Part shown: piece by piece, positions 16,353-26,000 of the stretch
Layout: each line of letters opens with the position of its first letter
Numbering within the stretch: position 1 is the stretch's first letter
Assembly: GCA_963729995.1 (NCBI GenBank)
Contig: CAVSPF010000003.1
Location: 124,001-188,000 of the forward strand
Origin: VRUE01 sp963729995
Lineage (GTDB): Bacteria; Actinomycetota; Thermoleophilia; Solirubrobacterales; 70-9
Direction: 5' to 3'
DNA length: 64,000 nt
The notes under the pieces: model-generated
The model's database searches: none
Told to the model about the DNA's origin: nothing
What the model saw: the letters and a program-made list of their open reading frames with translations, nothing else
Translations under genes and position numbers: made by a program

Positions 16353-17756
16353 TCACCCGACCTTCTCGCCCAGGGCCTCGAGCATCTCCTCGACCCGGAC
16401 GAACTTGACGCGGGGACGGCCGTGCGGCTCACCGCGCCCGACCTCGGCCTGATCGATCGCTTCCCAGTCCTCGAAGCTGACGAAGCGGACGCCGCGCTCG
16501 CCGAGCAGCTCCTCGACCGCCGCCGGGTCGGGGCTCTCGGGCTGGAGCAGCTTGCCCTCAGCGACGTCGGCGAGCAGGTGGTCGACCGTCTCCTGGGCGC
16601 ATTTCTTGTTGGTGCCGATCACGCCCGAGGGGCCGCGCTTGATCCAGCCGGCCGTGTAGTGGCCGACCTTGTGGCCGGCATCGTGGGAGTCGAGCACGCG
16701 GCCGCCCTCGTTGAGGATCAGCCCGCGCCTCTCGTCAAAGGGGACCCCTTCGATCGGGATGCCCTGGTAGCCGACCGAGCGCAGCACCAGCCCGCACTCG
16801 AGCTCCTCGCGCTCGCCGGTGTCCCTGGCCCGCAGGGTGCCACCCTCCTCGACAAGCTCGTTGCGGCCGATCACGACCCTTTCCACCTTACCGTCGCCCT
16901 TGATCTCGACCGGGGAGCGGAGGAAGCGCAGGACGATCCGCTTGCTCTTGCCTGCCGCTTCCCGCTGGGCGTACTCGCGCAGGATCTCGACATTGACGCG
17001 GGTGGTCTTGTCGGCCTCCTCCGACTCGAGGTAGGCCTGGCTGGCCGGGTCGAGCGCGACCTCGGTGGGGTCGACGATCACGTCGGCGTCCTCCATCTCA
17101 CCCAGCTCTTTGATCTCGGGGTTCGTGAAGGCCGCCTGTGCGGGGCCGCGCCGGCCGAGGATGACCACCTCCTTGACCTGGCTGCGGTCGAGCGCCTCTA
17201 TCGCATGGTTTGCGGTGTCGGTCTGGCGCAGCTCGTGGTCGGTCAGGGCCAGCATCCGTGCCACGTCCATCGCCACGTTCCCGTTGCCGATCACCACGGC
17301 CCGCTCGCAGGAGAGGTCGAATTCCTCGCCGGCGTAATCGGGGTGGGCGTTGTACCAGCCGACGAAGGCGGTGGCGGCGTGGCTGCCCGGCAGGTCTTCG
17401 CCGGGGATGCCGAGCTGGCGGTCCGTCTCACAGCCGACCGTGAAGACGATCGCGTGGTAGAGCCGCTCGAGCTCGGTGACCTCGATGTCGTGGCCGATCT
17501 TGACGTTGCCGAAGAAGCGGAAGCCCTCGCGTGCCGCGGTCTTCTGGTAGACGCGTATCACCGACTTGATCTTCGGGTGGTCGGGAGCGACGCCGCCGCG
17601 GACCAGGCCGAACGGAGTCGGGAGGCGGTCGAAGAGGTCGACCTGGGCGTGCGTCGCCTCGTCCCTGAGGATGTGCTCGGCGGCGTAGAAGCCGGATGGG
17701 CCGGCGCCGACGATGGCGACGCGCAGCGGGCTCTCGGGGGTTCCAACCTGGGTCAC
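16353..17756 (-). CDS. fprA: Ferredoxin/adrenodoxin-type NADP+ reductase (FprA-like)
   Basis: 467-residue FAD enzyme of the adrenodoxin-reductase/FprA family, moving electrons between NADPH and ferredoxin. N-terminal FAD site VAIVGAGPSGFYAAEHIL, NADP-binding region AVVIGNGNVAMDVARML, and the characteristic GYQGIPIEGVPFDERRG and HYTAGWIKRGPSGVIGTNKKCAQETV near the C-terminus. GTG start preceded by AGGAAACAGG. Heads an operon with bolA and grxD, so it may power Fe-S or P450-type electron transfer. Confidence 0.93.
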   Translation of the reverse strand: MTQVGTPESPLRVAIVGAGPSGFYAAEHILRDEATHAQVDLFDRLPTPFGLVRGGVAPDHPKIKSVIRVYQKTAAREGFRFFGNVKIGHDIEVTELERLYHAIVFTVGCETDRQLGIPGEDLPGSHAATAFVGWYNAHPDYAGEEFDLSCERAVVIGNGNVAMDVARMLALTDHELRQTDTANHAIEALDRSQVKEVVILGRRGPAQAAFTNPEIKELGEMEDADVIVDPTEVALDPASQAYLESEEADKTTRVNVEILREYAQREAAGKSKRIVLRFLRSPVEIKGDGKVERVVIGRNELVEEGGTLRARDTGEREELECGLVLRSVGYQGIPIEGVPFDERRGLILNEGGRVLDSHDAGHKVGHYTAGWIKRGPSGVIGTNKKCAQETVDHLLADVAEGKLLQPESPDPAAVEELLGERGVRFVSFEDWEAIDQAEVGRGEPHGRPRVKFVRVEEMLEALGEKVG

Positions 17757-17900
17757 TGGCCTGTTTCCTGTCCGTGGTTCGGGAGATGGATCGTTGCCTG
17801 CGTCCCGTGTCTCCGGTTCACGAGACGGCGAGCGCGAAGCATAGGCAAAGGCGCGACCTCACCGCCTACGCCGCCAGCAGCATCCGGGCGCACCGCCCGG

Positions 17901-18605
17901 TCATCGCAGCGCCGGCGACTCGGCGGCAAGGCTGGCGGCGCCGTCGAGCGCGTCCAGCGCCTTGCGCAGCGAGAGCGCGACGCAGGTGAAGATCGGCGTC
18001 TCCCGCTCGGTGTAAGCGCTCGACTCCGTGGGGCGCAGCTCGTTGACGAGGTCGAGGAACTCGCCGGGGTCGTCCCCCTCGAAGGCAACCACGAACTCCT
18101 GGTCGTCGAGGCCGAAGGAGTAGGACGTGTTGATCGTGATCTCGGGGTGGCGGCGCCCGACTTCGATGTGGGCCTTCATGATCCGCCGGCGCTCCTCCTC
18201 CGGCAGCCCGTACCAGCGGCGCTGCTTGACCATCGGGTAAAGGAACAGGTACCTGCGTTCCGACACGCAGATCTCCGGGCGCGCCTGCTCATTGGAGTAG
18301 GGCGAGCGCTTGGTCATCGAGAGGAACGAGTAGGGCGTCTCCGCCCATTGGGCCAGGCCGCTCTGCCCGAGCACGACGTGGAAGGTGTGGAGATCCTCGA
18401 GGTTGGGGCTCTGGCTGAGCAGGACCAGGTCTGCGTCGCCGCGTGTGCCTATGGTTGAGTAAGCGCGCAACGAGCGGTCAAGAGCAAAGTCCTCGCACGC
18501 CACGAGGAACTCATGCTTATCGGCCGCCCGCAGCCCGGCGTCGCGGCGGCGCCAGGCGGGATCGATCTTGAAGAAGCTGAACTTGGCAAACGTGCGGTCG
18601 GCCAT
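17901..18605 (-). CDS. hemQ: Coproheme decarboxylase HemQ (chlorite dismutase family)
   Basis: 234-residue HemQ, the last enzyme of the coproporphyrin-dependent haem pathway of Gram-positive bacteria, decarboxylating coproheme to haem b. Visible: FSFFKIDPAWRR start, RRYLFLYPMVKQRRWYGLP containing the catalytic Tyr region, MKAHIEVGRRHPEITINTSYSFGLDDQEFVVAFE with the haem-ligand His region. The reading frame is open upstream into a palindromic repeat, but the ATG at 18605 sits exactly 7 nt after a TATCGT -10 box, fixing the start as leaderless. The divergent repeat element ends 37 nt upstream of the start. Confidence 0.92.
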   Translation of the reverse strand: MADRTFAKFSFFKIDPAWRRRDAGLRAADKHEFLVACEDFALDRSLRAYSTIGTRGDADLVLLSQSPNLEDLHTFHVVLGQSGLAQWAETPYSFLSMTKRSPYSNEQARPEICVSERRYLFLYPMVKQRRWYGLPEEERRRIMKAHIEVGRRHPEITINTSYSFGLDDQEFVVAFEGDDPGEFLDLVNELRPTESSAYTERETPIFTCVALSLRKALDALDGAASLAAESPALR

Positions 18606-18612
18606 CGGGGTC

Positions 18613-18618
18613 ACGATA
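18613..18618 (-). promoter_or_regulatory. -10 box TATCGT, leaderless promoter of hemQ
   Basis: On the minus strand TATCGT is followed by 7 nt and then the hemQ ATG, the same spacing as other leaderless promoters here. The expected -35 position (about 18636-18641) abuts the edge of the palindromic element that begins at 18642. Confidence 0.65.
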
Positions 18619-18641
18619 GCGGTCGTTGTTCTGTTGGTTGG

Positions 18642-18755
18642 GACGGGAGTCGGGTGGGGGGTTCCGCTTAACTTGTTCGGCTCGGCCGCAGCGGCCGTCC
18701 GAGAGCCGGACGCCGAAAAAGTACAAGACGCTCCACCCCCCACCCGACTCCCGTC
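18642..18755 (+). repeat. Palindromic element, family A copy 1
   Basis: 114-bp hairpin. Outer arms 18642-18662 and 18735-18755 are a perfect 21-bp inverted repeat that includes CGGGTGGGGGGT. The 72-bp core (18663-18734) starts TCCGCTTAACTT and ends AAAAAGTACAAGACGCTCC. Inside, ACTTGTTCGGC pairs with GCCGAAAAAGT (one mismatch), leaving conserved unpaired strands TCCGCTTA and ACAAGACGCTCC between the two stems. Read on the minus strand it encodes GGGASCTFSA...KLSGTPHP, nearly the peptide of copy 2. Lies between hemQ and the divergent gene. Confidence 0.85.
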
Positions 18756-18801
18756 TCTCAGCGAACATGCGCGGGACGCTTCGTCGCCAAGCCGACTCTC
18801 G

Positions 18802-20664
18802 TTGCGGACTAGCTGGCGGCGGCGAACGCGGGTTGTGCTTGCTCTGCTGCCGACCGGTGTTTCCGTTGGAGAGCTGGCGGGGCGGGGGCTTTCGCCGGGG
18901 CTGTTGAGTGCCGGGCTGCAGGGTGTGCCGGCGGCGCAGACGTATCTCGATATCTCGCAGGGGAACCGCGTCTTCGACTCGCTCTACAGCTCCAAGCTGC
19001 CCGCCGAAGCCGGCTGCGGCCGCGGGTTCTGGCGAGCTGTGAAGGAGCGCGCAGCCTCCGCCCCCGCCGACATCGTCCCGGGCCTGCTGACCTCGACCCT
19101 TCGCGCGGCTGGTATCGGGGTGCGGGTAGGAGGTGAAGCATCCTTGCCTGGCAACGGTGGCCGGGTGGGGGGTGGAGCGTCTTGTACTTTTTCGGCGCCA
19201 GAAGCGGGGACCGCCGCCCACGCAACACCGGAAAAGTTAAGCGGAACCCCCCACCCGGCCACCGCCCCAACCTTCGAAGTCCGAAGCTCGTCCCTCGCCC
19301 AGTTGCGATCCCTCGTCGGCGGCCTGCGCGGCGACGACCTGCTGATCGCGATCGAGCGGCCCCCACCCGCAAAGGACCGGGCGCTGGCGATTGCGATTGC
19401 CGGGCGGGGATTCGACGGCAACCTGACGTCGGACAGCACGCGGCTGAATGGATACGTGCTCTCGACCGACATCGCGCCGACGATCCTGCAGCGGTTCGGC
19501 GTCGCCGTGCCTTCGGAAATGTCGGGCCAGCCCATTCGCGCCGAGGGGCGGGTCGACGCCGCGGCGGTGGCTGAGCTCGGCGACCGGCTGGCGACGATTC
19601 CCGAGCGGCGCGGCCCGGTGATCGGGCTCGGGCTGCTCGTCTGGCTTGCGGCGCTTGGGCTCGCCATAGCCGTGACCCGCGGGCGGGCCGCGCGCTTGGG
19701 ACTGAGGCTTGCCGGACTGAGTGTCGTCTACCTGCCCTTGGTTCTGCTCCTCGTCGCCGCCCTGGAGCCGAGCCTGGGAACGGAACAGCTGCTGGCGATC
19801 GCCGGGGCGCCGCTGCTCGGATTGGTGACGGCGGTGGCGCTGCGCGGCTACCGGGCGGTGGCGGTGGCCTGCGGATTGACGGTCCTGGCCTACGCGATCG
19901 ACGTGGTCGCCGGCTCTCCGCTCACCTCGCTTTCGCTGCTCGGCCCCAACCCGGGCCTTGGAGTGCGCTTCTACGGGATCGGCAACGAGTTGGAGGCGCT
20001 GCTGACGGTGCTGGTCGTGGCGGGGACGGGAGCGGTGCTGACGGGGTTCGCGCCGCGCCTGCCGGCGCGCGGCTGCGCGATCGCCTTTCTCGCGACGGGC
20101 CTGGTCCTGGCGTTTGTCTTCGGCGCCGGGCGCTTCGGCGCCGATGTCGGCGCCGCGATCGTGCTGCCGTTCGGAAGCGCGGTGGCCGCCGCCACGATTG
20201 CCGCACGGCGGCGACGCACGGCGCTGCTCGTCGTCGCAGCCCCGCTCGTCGCGGTGGCGCTGCTGGCGATCGTCGACCTTCTCTCCGGCGCGAATGCGCA
20301 CCTGACCCGCTCCATCCTCGACGCCGGCGGGTTCAGCGACCTCGCCAAGGTGGCCCAGCGCCGACTGCAGCTTTCCTCTCACAGCTTCGGGCGGCCGATC
20401 GTCCTCGTCTTCATGCCGATTCTTCTCGTCGCAATCGGGCTGACGATCGTCGGGCGCAGGCGCGTCGGCGCCTGGTTGCGTCGCTGCCCCGCGATGCGCG
20501 CTGGCCTGCTCGGCGCATTGGCAGCGACATTGGTGGGGACCCTTGCGAACGATTCCGGTGCTCTGGTGCTCGAGATCGGCGCCGTCTATCTGCTGGCATT
20601 CGTCGCCTTCGCCTGGGCGGAAAGGCAGCAGCCAGATGCGGGCCGGCCGATCGACTACGCTTAA
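18802..20664 (+). CDS. Multi-pass membrane protein with alkaline-phosphatase-like N-terminal region
   Basis: At least 620 residues. The N-terminal part (RVVLALLPTGVSVGELAG..., GNRVFDSLY, later DLLIAIERPPP and STDIAPTILQRFGVAVP) looks like the alkaline-phosphatase/phosphoglyceromutase-type fold of a family common in Solirubrobacterales. The C-terminal ~400 residues hold about ten membrane helices with the motif LGPNPGLGVRFYGIGNELEA. Function unknown; envelope polymer or phospho-ester metabolism is a guess. The start is uncertain: TTG at 18802 is the most conservative, but the frame stays open back to 18568 through repeat copy 1, including a signal-like IAVVVLLVGTGVGW that overlaps hemQ. Repeat copy 2 lies in frame inside the gene. 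Confidence 0.7.
   Translation: MRTSWRRRTRVVLALLPTGVSVGELAGRGLSPGLLSAGLQGVPAAQTYLDISQGNRVFDSLYSSKLPAEAGCGRGFWRAVKERAASAPADIVPGLLTSTLRAAGIGVRVGGEASLPGNGGRVGGGASCTFSAPEAGTAAHATPEKLSGTPHPATAPTFEVRSSSLAQLRSLVGGLRGDDLLIAIERPPPAKDRALAIAIAGRGFDGNLTSDSTRLNGYVLSTDIAPTILQRFGVAVPSEMSGQPIRAEGRVDAAAVAELGDRLATIPERRGPVIGLGLLVWLAALGLAIAVTRGRAARLGLRLAGLSVVYLPLVLLLVAALEPSLGTEQLLAIAGAPLLGLVTAVALRGYRAVAVACGLTVLAYAIDVVAGSPLTSLSLLGPNPGLGVRFYGIGNELEALLTVLVVAGTGAVLTGFAPRLPARGCAIAFLATGLVLAFVFGAGRFGADVGAAIVLPFGSAVAAATIAARRRRTALLVVAAPLVAVALLAIVDLLSGANAHLTRSILDAGGFSDLAKVAQRRLQLSSHSFGRPIVLVFMPILLVAIGLTIVGRRRVGAWLRRCPAMRAGLLGALAATLVGTLANDSGALVLEIGAVYLLAFVAFAWAERQQPDAGRPIDYA
19155..19264 (-). repeat. Palindromic element, family A copy 2 (inside a CDS)
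   Basis: 110-bp hairpin in the opposite orientation to copy 1. Arms 19155-19173 and 19246-19264 form a perfect 19-bp inverted repeat. The 72-bp core (19174-19245) reads, on the minus strand, TCCGCTTAACTTTTCCGG ... GCCGAAAAAGTACAAGACGC. Its whole length is translated within the membrane-protein gene as RVGGGASCTFSA...EKLSGTPHP without a stop or frameshift, between normal-looking family sequence on both sides. Arms differ from copy 1 beyond the inner GCCGGGTGGGGGGT. Confidence 0.87.
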
Positions 20665-20670
20665 CGCTTC

Positions 20671-22998
20671 GTGCGAATCGCGCTGATCTCCCCATACTCT
20701 TGGAGCTATCAGGGGGGTGTGAACCGGCATGTAGAGGCCCTTGCCGAGGAGTTCCTCGGTCGTGGTCATCACGTCCGGGTGCTCGCCCCATTCGATCCGC
20801 CCGACCGTCTAAGTCGGGTGTCTCATCGAGCTGCCGCGGAGGCGTGTCAGGTGCCCGACTATCTGCTGCCGCTGGGGCGGACGGTCGGCATCTCCTCGAA
20901 TGGCGCGATTTCGAACCTATCCCTCTCTCCCGCCGGCGGAGTCTTCGCGATTCGCCGTGAGCTGCGCGAGGGCCGCTACGACGTGGCCCACATCCATGAG
21001 CCGGTGGCGCCGCTGGTTGGCTGGAACGCGGCGCTTGGCGCTCGCGTTCCCGCCGTCGGCACGTTCCATGCCTACTCGACGAAGGCGGTTCCCAACCACA
21101 TCGCCTCCGCATTTGGCGCCAGGCGGGTCTTGAACCGGCTCTCGGCCCGGATCGCCGTCTCCGAGGCCGCCGCCTGGACCGGCCGCCGCTGGTTCGGCGG
21201 CAATTACGAGATCGTTCCCAACGGCGTCGACGTCGATGCCGCTCCTGCCGGGCCGAAGCAGCGCAGCGACGAGTTGCGGGTGCTGTTCGTGGGCCGGCCG
21301 GAGGAGCGCAAGGGGTTGCCGATCCTGCTGACCGCGTTCGACGCACTGGTCGAGCACGTGCCGTCCCGCCTCACCGTGATCGGGGCGCAGCGGGAGGATG
21401 TGCTGCGCTACCTCCCGGACTCGGAGACGATGCGCTGCATCGACGTCCGCGGGCGCGTTTCCGGCGAGCGGCTGTGGCAGGAGCTGCACGAGGCAGACGT
21501 CCTCTGTGCGCCCTCGCTGTCGGGCGAGAGCTTCGGCATGGTGCTGACCGAGGCCTTCGCCGCCGGCACCCCGGTGATTGCCTCGGCGATCGCCGGCTAC
21601 AGCGACGTGGTCAGCGACGGCCTCGACGGCGTGCTCGTGCCGCCGGGCGACCCGCAACGGCTGGCCGAGGAGCTGCAGCGCGCCCACCACGAGCCTGAGC
21701 GGTTGGCAGCCATGGGGGAGGAGGCGCGTCGCAGCGCCCAACGCTACGCCTGGCCCCGGGTCGCCGACCGTGTCACCGAGGTCTACGAGCGCGCCATCGA
21801 GGCGCCCGTGCCCGAGACCGCGGCCGGCCGCGTCGCGCACTGGGCCGGCCTGCGGCCGGCGGACGGCCAGCCGCCACTGCCCCCGCGCCGCCTGCCTTCG
21901 CTCGACCCACCGCTGGTCCGAGTCGGCAGCCGGCGGCGGCGCGTGGCGCGGCGCATCGGGCTCGGTGTGGCCGGGTCGCTCGGCGTCGGCCTGACCGCGC
22001 TGGCAGCGCAGAAGATCGGTGTCGACAACGTCGTCGGAAGCATCGTCCGCTCCAATCTCACCTGGGTGCTGGTCGCCTGCGCGCTGATGGCGCTCTCGCT
22101 CTTCGTCCGCGCCGCCTCCTGGTTCTGGATCGTCCGGGCGGCGCTTCCCAACCGGCCGGTCCGCCGCCGCGACGTGACCTCGGCCACGATGATCGGGGTA
22201 CTGATGTCGGCGACGCTGCCGGCGCGCCTCGGCGAGCCGGCGCGGGCGATGACCCTCGCCCGCCGCACCGGCCGCATGCGTGAGACCTTCCCGGTCCTGC
22301 TTGGAACCCTGGTCTCGCAGGCGATACTCAACATCGTCGCGTTGCTGCTGCTCGGGGTGGTGATCGTCTCCAGCACCGCACTCTTCCACTCCAGCACCGA
22401 GAAGCTCTTCATCTTCAGCTTCGTGCCGCTGGTCCTGCTGCTGCTCGTGATTCTCGGCCCGGCGCTGATGCGCCGCAACGGCAACGGGCGCCTGGCCCGC
22501 CTCGGTGCGGCGATGCACCGGGCGCTGCTCCAGGTGCGCGCCGGGCTGGCGGTGTTCCGCAAGCCGCGGCGCGGCATCGCCGCAACCGTTGCTCAGCTCA
22601 GCGCCTGGGCGATCCAGCTTGCCGCATGCTGGGCGCTGCTCGCCGCGCTGGGGCTGAGCGGCCAGGCCGGCATCGGCGCGGCCGCGGCGGTCCTCTTCGC
22701 CGTCAACGTCACCGCGGTGGTGCCGGCGACACCGGCAAACATCGGCGTCTTCCAGCTTGCGGTCATCAGTGTCCTGCATACCGGCTGGGGAATCGGAACG
22801 GCCGATGCGCTGGCCTACGGAGTCATCCTGCAGGCGGTCGAGATCGCCACCGCGGTGACGTTGGGCCTGCCGTCTCTCGTGCGCGAGGGACTGACCTGGA
22901 GCAACCTTCGTGTGCAGGCGCTCTCCGCGGCGCCCGTTCGCCTCGAGGAGAGGCCACCGGCCCGCGACGGCGCCGGGGAAGGCGCCGGCGCGAGCTGA
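20671..22998 (+). CDS. GT4 glycosyltransferase fused to LPG-synthase-type membrane domain
   Basis: 775 residues. Residues 1-380 are a GT-B, GT4 (PimA/PimB-like) glycosyltransferase: MRIALISPYSWSYQGGVNRHV, VVPNG-type IVPNGVDVD, VLFVGRPEERKGLPILL and the nucleotide-sugar site PSLSGESFGMVLTEAFAAGTPVIAS. After a Pro/Arg-rich linker (~385-425), residues ~430-760 form an integral membrane domain of about eight helices of the LPG_synthase_TM (UPF0104) type, with ATLPARLGEPARAM and VTAVVPATPANIGVFQLAV. Probably glycosylates a lipid and flips or retains it in one protein. GTG start just after the previous stop. Some membrane helices may need an acceptor-lipid role; not provable here. Confidence 0.85.
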   Translation: MRIALISPYSWSYQGGVNRHVEALAEEFLGRGHHVRVLAPFDPPDRLSRVSHRAAAEACQVPDYLLPLGRTVGISSNGAISNLSLSPAGGVFAIRRELREGRYDVAHIHEPVAPLVGWNAALGARVPAVGTFHAYSTKAVPNHIASAFGARRVLNRLSARIAVSEAAAWTGRRWFGGNYEIVPNGVDVDAAPAGPKQRSDELRVLFVGRPEERKGLPILLTAFDALVEHVPSRLTVIGAQREDVLRYLPDSETMRCIDVRGRVSGERLWQELHEADVLCAPSLSGESFGMVLTEAFAAGTPVIASAIAGYSDVVSDGLDGVLVPPGDPQRLAEELQRAHHEPERLAAMGEEARRSAQRYAWPRVADRVTEVYERAIEAPVPETAAGRVAHWAGLRPADGQPPLPPRRLPSLDPPLVRVGSRRRRVARRIGLGVAGSLGVGLTALAAQKIGVDNVVGSIVRSNLTWVLVACALMALSLFVRAASWFWIVRAALPNRPVRRRDVTSATMIGVLMSATLPARLGEPARAMTLARRTGRMRETFPVLLGTLVSQAILNIVALLLLGVVIVSSTALFHSSTEKLFIFSFVPLVLLLLVILGPALMRRNGNGRLARLGAAMHRALLQVRAGLAVFRKPRRGIAATVAQLSAWAIQLAACWALLAALGLSGQAGIGAAAAVLFAVNVTAVVPATPANIGVFQLAVISVLHTGWGIGTADALAYGVILQAVEIATAVTLGLPSLVREGLTWSNLRVQALSAAPVRLEERPPARDGAGEGAGAS

Positions 22999-23005
22999 GC
23001 CCGCG

Positions 23006-26000
23006 TCAGCCTCCGAGCGCCTCGACCTGGGGTTCGGTCTCGCCCTCGGCGGGCTCGGACTCGGGCGGGACCTCGCCGCCGCGCTTGGTGCCGGCGATCA
23101 GCTCGTCCGGCGCCCTGTCCTTCGGGATGAAGCCCGACTTCATGCCGAAGTAGACGGCCTGGGGGTGGTGGGCGACGATCGCCACGGTCGACTGCTCGGG
23201 CAGCACCGCGTAGCCGCCCGAGAGCGTCATGCCGATCTGCTCGAGCCCCAGCAGTCGCCAGACCTTCTCGTGCTCGGACTGGTCCGGGCAGGCGGGGTAG
23301 CCCCAGGAGTAGCGGCGGCCCTGGTCGAGCTCGATTCCCAGCTGGCGGCGAACCTCGGAGTGCAGCCACTCGGCCAGCCCCTCGGCCGACTGCACGCCGA
23401 GGCCGTGGACGTAGAGCTGCTCGGCGAACTCGCCTTCGCGCTCCAGCCGCTCGATCAGCTCGGTCACCTCGGGACCGGCGGTGACGCCCTGGAGGGCGAC
23501 GACGTCGCGCTCGCCTGACTCCAGCGGGCGGAAGAAGTCGGCGAGGCAGATGCGGTCGTGCCTTGGCTGGCGCGGGAAGACGAGCCGCTCCAGCTCGCGC
23601 TCGGGCTCCTCGGGGTCGAAGACGACCAGCTCGTTGCCACTCGCGTTGCAGGGGAAGTAGCCGAGCCGCGCCCGCGGGTGCAGGTAATCCTGCTCGCGCC
23701 ACATCCGCTCCAGCCGCGGTGCGAAGCCCTCCTCCTCGGCGGTTCCCTCGACCAGCTGGCGCCAGGCCTCGCCCTTGACGCCTTTCCCGCCCCAGTGCAG
23801 CTTGAACAGCACGTGGCGGTCGAGGTAGGGGAAGACCTCGTCGAGGTCGACGTCGATCTCGCGCACGCCCCAGAAGGGCGGCGTGGGGACCGGCACGTCG
23901 GTGCGGGTGGCTGAGCGCACGCTGGCGTCTGTGGTCGGCGGCCCCTCGTCGACCACCTCCGGCTTCTCGCGCAGCTGCTTGGCCTCGGCGTGGATCCGCT
24001 CGACCAGCGCCCGGCGCGCCTCGGAGTCGACCAGCGCGTCCATCGTGTCGAGCCCCTGGAAGGCGTCCTTGCAGTAGAAGACGCCCGGCTCGTAGACGTC
24101 GTCGGACTCCTTGCCGTGCGGGTAGAGGGCGCGGCGGCCGAAGTCGCGGTTGATCGCGGCGCCGCCGATCAGCACCGGGAAGCCGAGCCCGCGCTGGTGC
24201 AGCTCCTGGACGCAGATCGGCATCTGCTTCGAGGTCGAGACGAGCAGCGCGGAGAGGCCGATCGCGTCGGCGTCGTTCTCCACCGCGGCCTCGATGATCG
24301 CGTCGACCGGAACCTGCTTGCCGAGGTCGACCACCGTGTAGCCGTTGTTGGTGAGGATCGTGTTGACCAGCGACTTGCCGATGTCGTGGACGTCGCCGAA
24401 CACGGTCGCGATCACGACCTTGCCCTTGCTGTGGCCCTCGATCCGGTCGAGGTAGTTCTCCAGCTGGGCGACGGCGCGCTTCATCGCTTCGGCCGACTGC
24501 AGGACGAAGGGCAGGATCAGCTCGCCGGCGCCGAACTTGTCGCCGACCTCCTTCATCGCCGGCAGCAGCACCTCGTTCAGGGTCGGGACGGCGCCGATCT
24601 TCTCGACCGAGCGGTCGACCCACTCCTCGACGCCGTCCTTGCGGCGGCGCAGGATGTGCCAGTGCAGGGCCTCCTCGGGCTCCATCCCCGCGGTCGGGTC
24701 GGCGGCCTCCGCCTCGGCCTCCTCGCCCTTGGACTCGAAGTGGGCGATGAAGCGCTCCAGCGCGTCCTCGCGGCGGTTGAAGACGAGGTCGTCGGTCAGC
24801 TCGCGCTCGGAGTCGGGGATCTCGCTGTAGGGGGTGATGTGGTTCGGGTTGACCATCGCCAGGTCGAGCCCGGCCTCGACGCAGTGGTGGAGGAAGACCG
24901 AGTTGAGGACGGCGCGGGGCCGCGGCGAGACCCCGAAGGAGACGTTGGAGACGCCGAGCGACGTCTTCACGCCCGGGATCTCCGCCTTGATCCGGCGGAT
25001 GCCCTCGATCGTCTCCACCGCCGAGGGCCTCCACTCCGCCTCGCCGGTGGTGAGGGTGAAGGTGAGAGCGTCGAAGATCAGCGCCTCGGGATCGAGGCCG
25101 TGCTCGCCGCAGGCGATGTCGCGCAGCCGCCTGGCGATCTCCAGCTTGCGCTCGGCCGTCTTCGCCATCCCCACCTCGTCGATCGTCAGCGCGATCAGCG
25201 CCGCGCCGTGCGCCCTGGCCAGCGGCACGACGACGTCGGCCTTCTCGCGGCCCGCCTCGAGGTTGATCGAGTTGACGATCGCCCGCCCGGGGATCTGCTC
25301 CAGCGCCGCGCGGATCACGTCCGGCTCGGTCGAGTCGACCTGGACCGGCGCCGGCTGGGTGAGGGAGATGCGCTTGACGACGGCGCTCATCTGCTCGGCC
25401 TCGTCGGAGCGCTCGGTCAGCGCCACGCAGACGTCGAGCACGTGGGCGCCGCCTTCGACCTGGTCTTCGGCCACCTGGACGAGGCCGTCGTAGTCGTCGG
25501 CCAGCAGCAGCTCCTTGGCCCTGCGCGAGCCCTGCGAGTTGACGCGCTCGCCGACCAGGGTCGGGCGCGGTTCCTGCACGAGCGGGGTCGAGGTCATCAT
25601 CGAGGAGACCTCGATCGGCCCCGGCGCCGGGCGCTCCCCGGGAATGGCGCCGCCGACCCGCTCGCGGATCGCCGCGATGTGCTCCGGGGTGGTCCCGCAG
25701 CAGCCGCCGACGATGCCGACGCCGTAGCGCTCGACGAACTCGCCCAGGGTCGCGGCCAGCGGCTCCGGCTCTTCGGGGAAGATCGTCTCGCCGTCGGGCC
25801 CCTGCAGGGGCAGGCCGGCGTTGGGGATGCAGTGGACCGGCAGCGGGCTGCGCTCGCCGAGGAAGCGGATCGCGTCGCGCATGTCCTCGGGCCCGGTCGA
25901 GCAGTTGAGCCCGATCACGTCGACCTCGAGCGCCGCCAGCGTCGTCAGCACCGCCTGGATGTCGGTCCCGAGCAGCATCCTGCCGCCGTTGGGGAGCAGG

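Noticed and set aside
18568..18641. Signal-like N-terminus (IAVVVLLVGTGVGW) for the plus-strand membrane protein
   Set aside because: It overlaps the hemQ start and leaderless promoter on the other strand, and the following sequence is repeat copy 1. It cannot be excluded but is not the best start.
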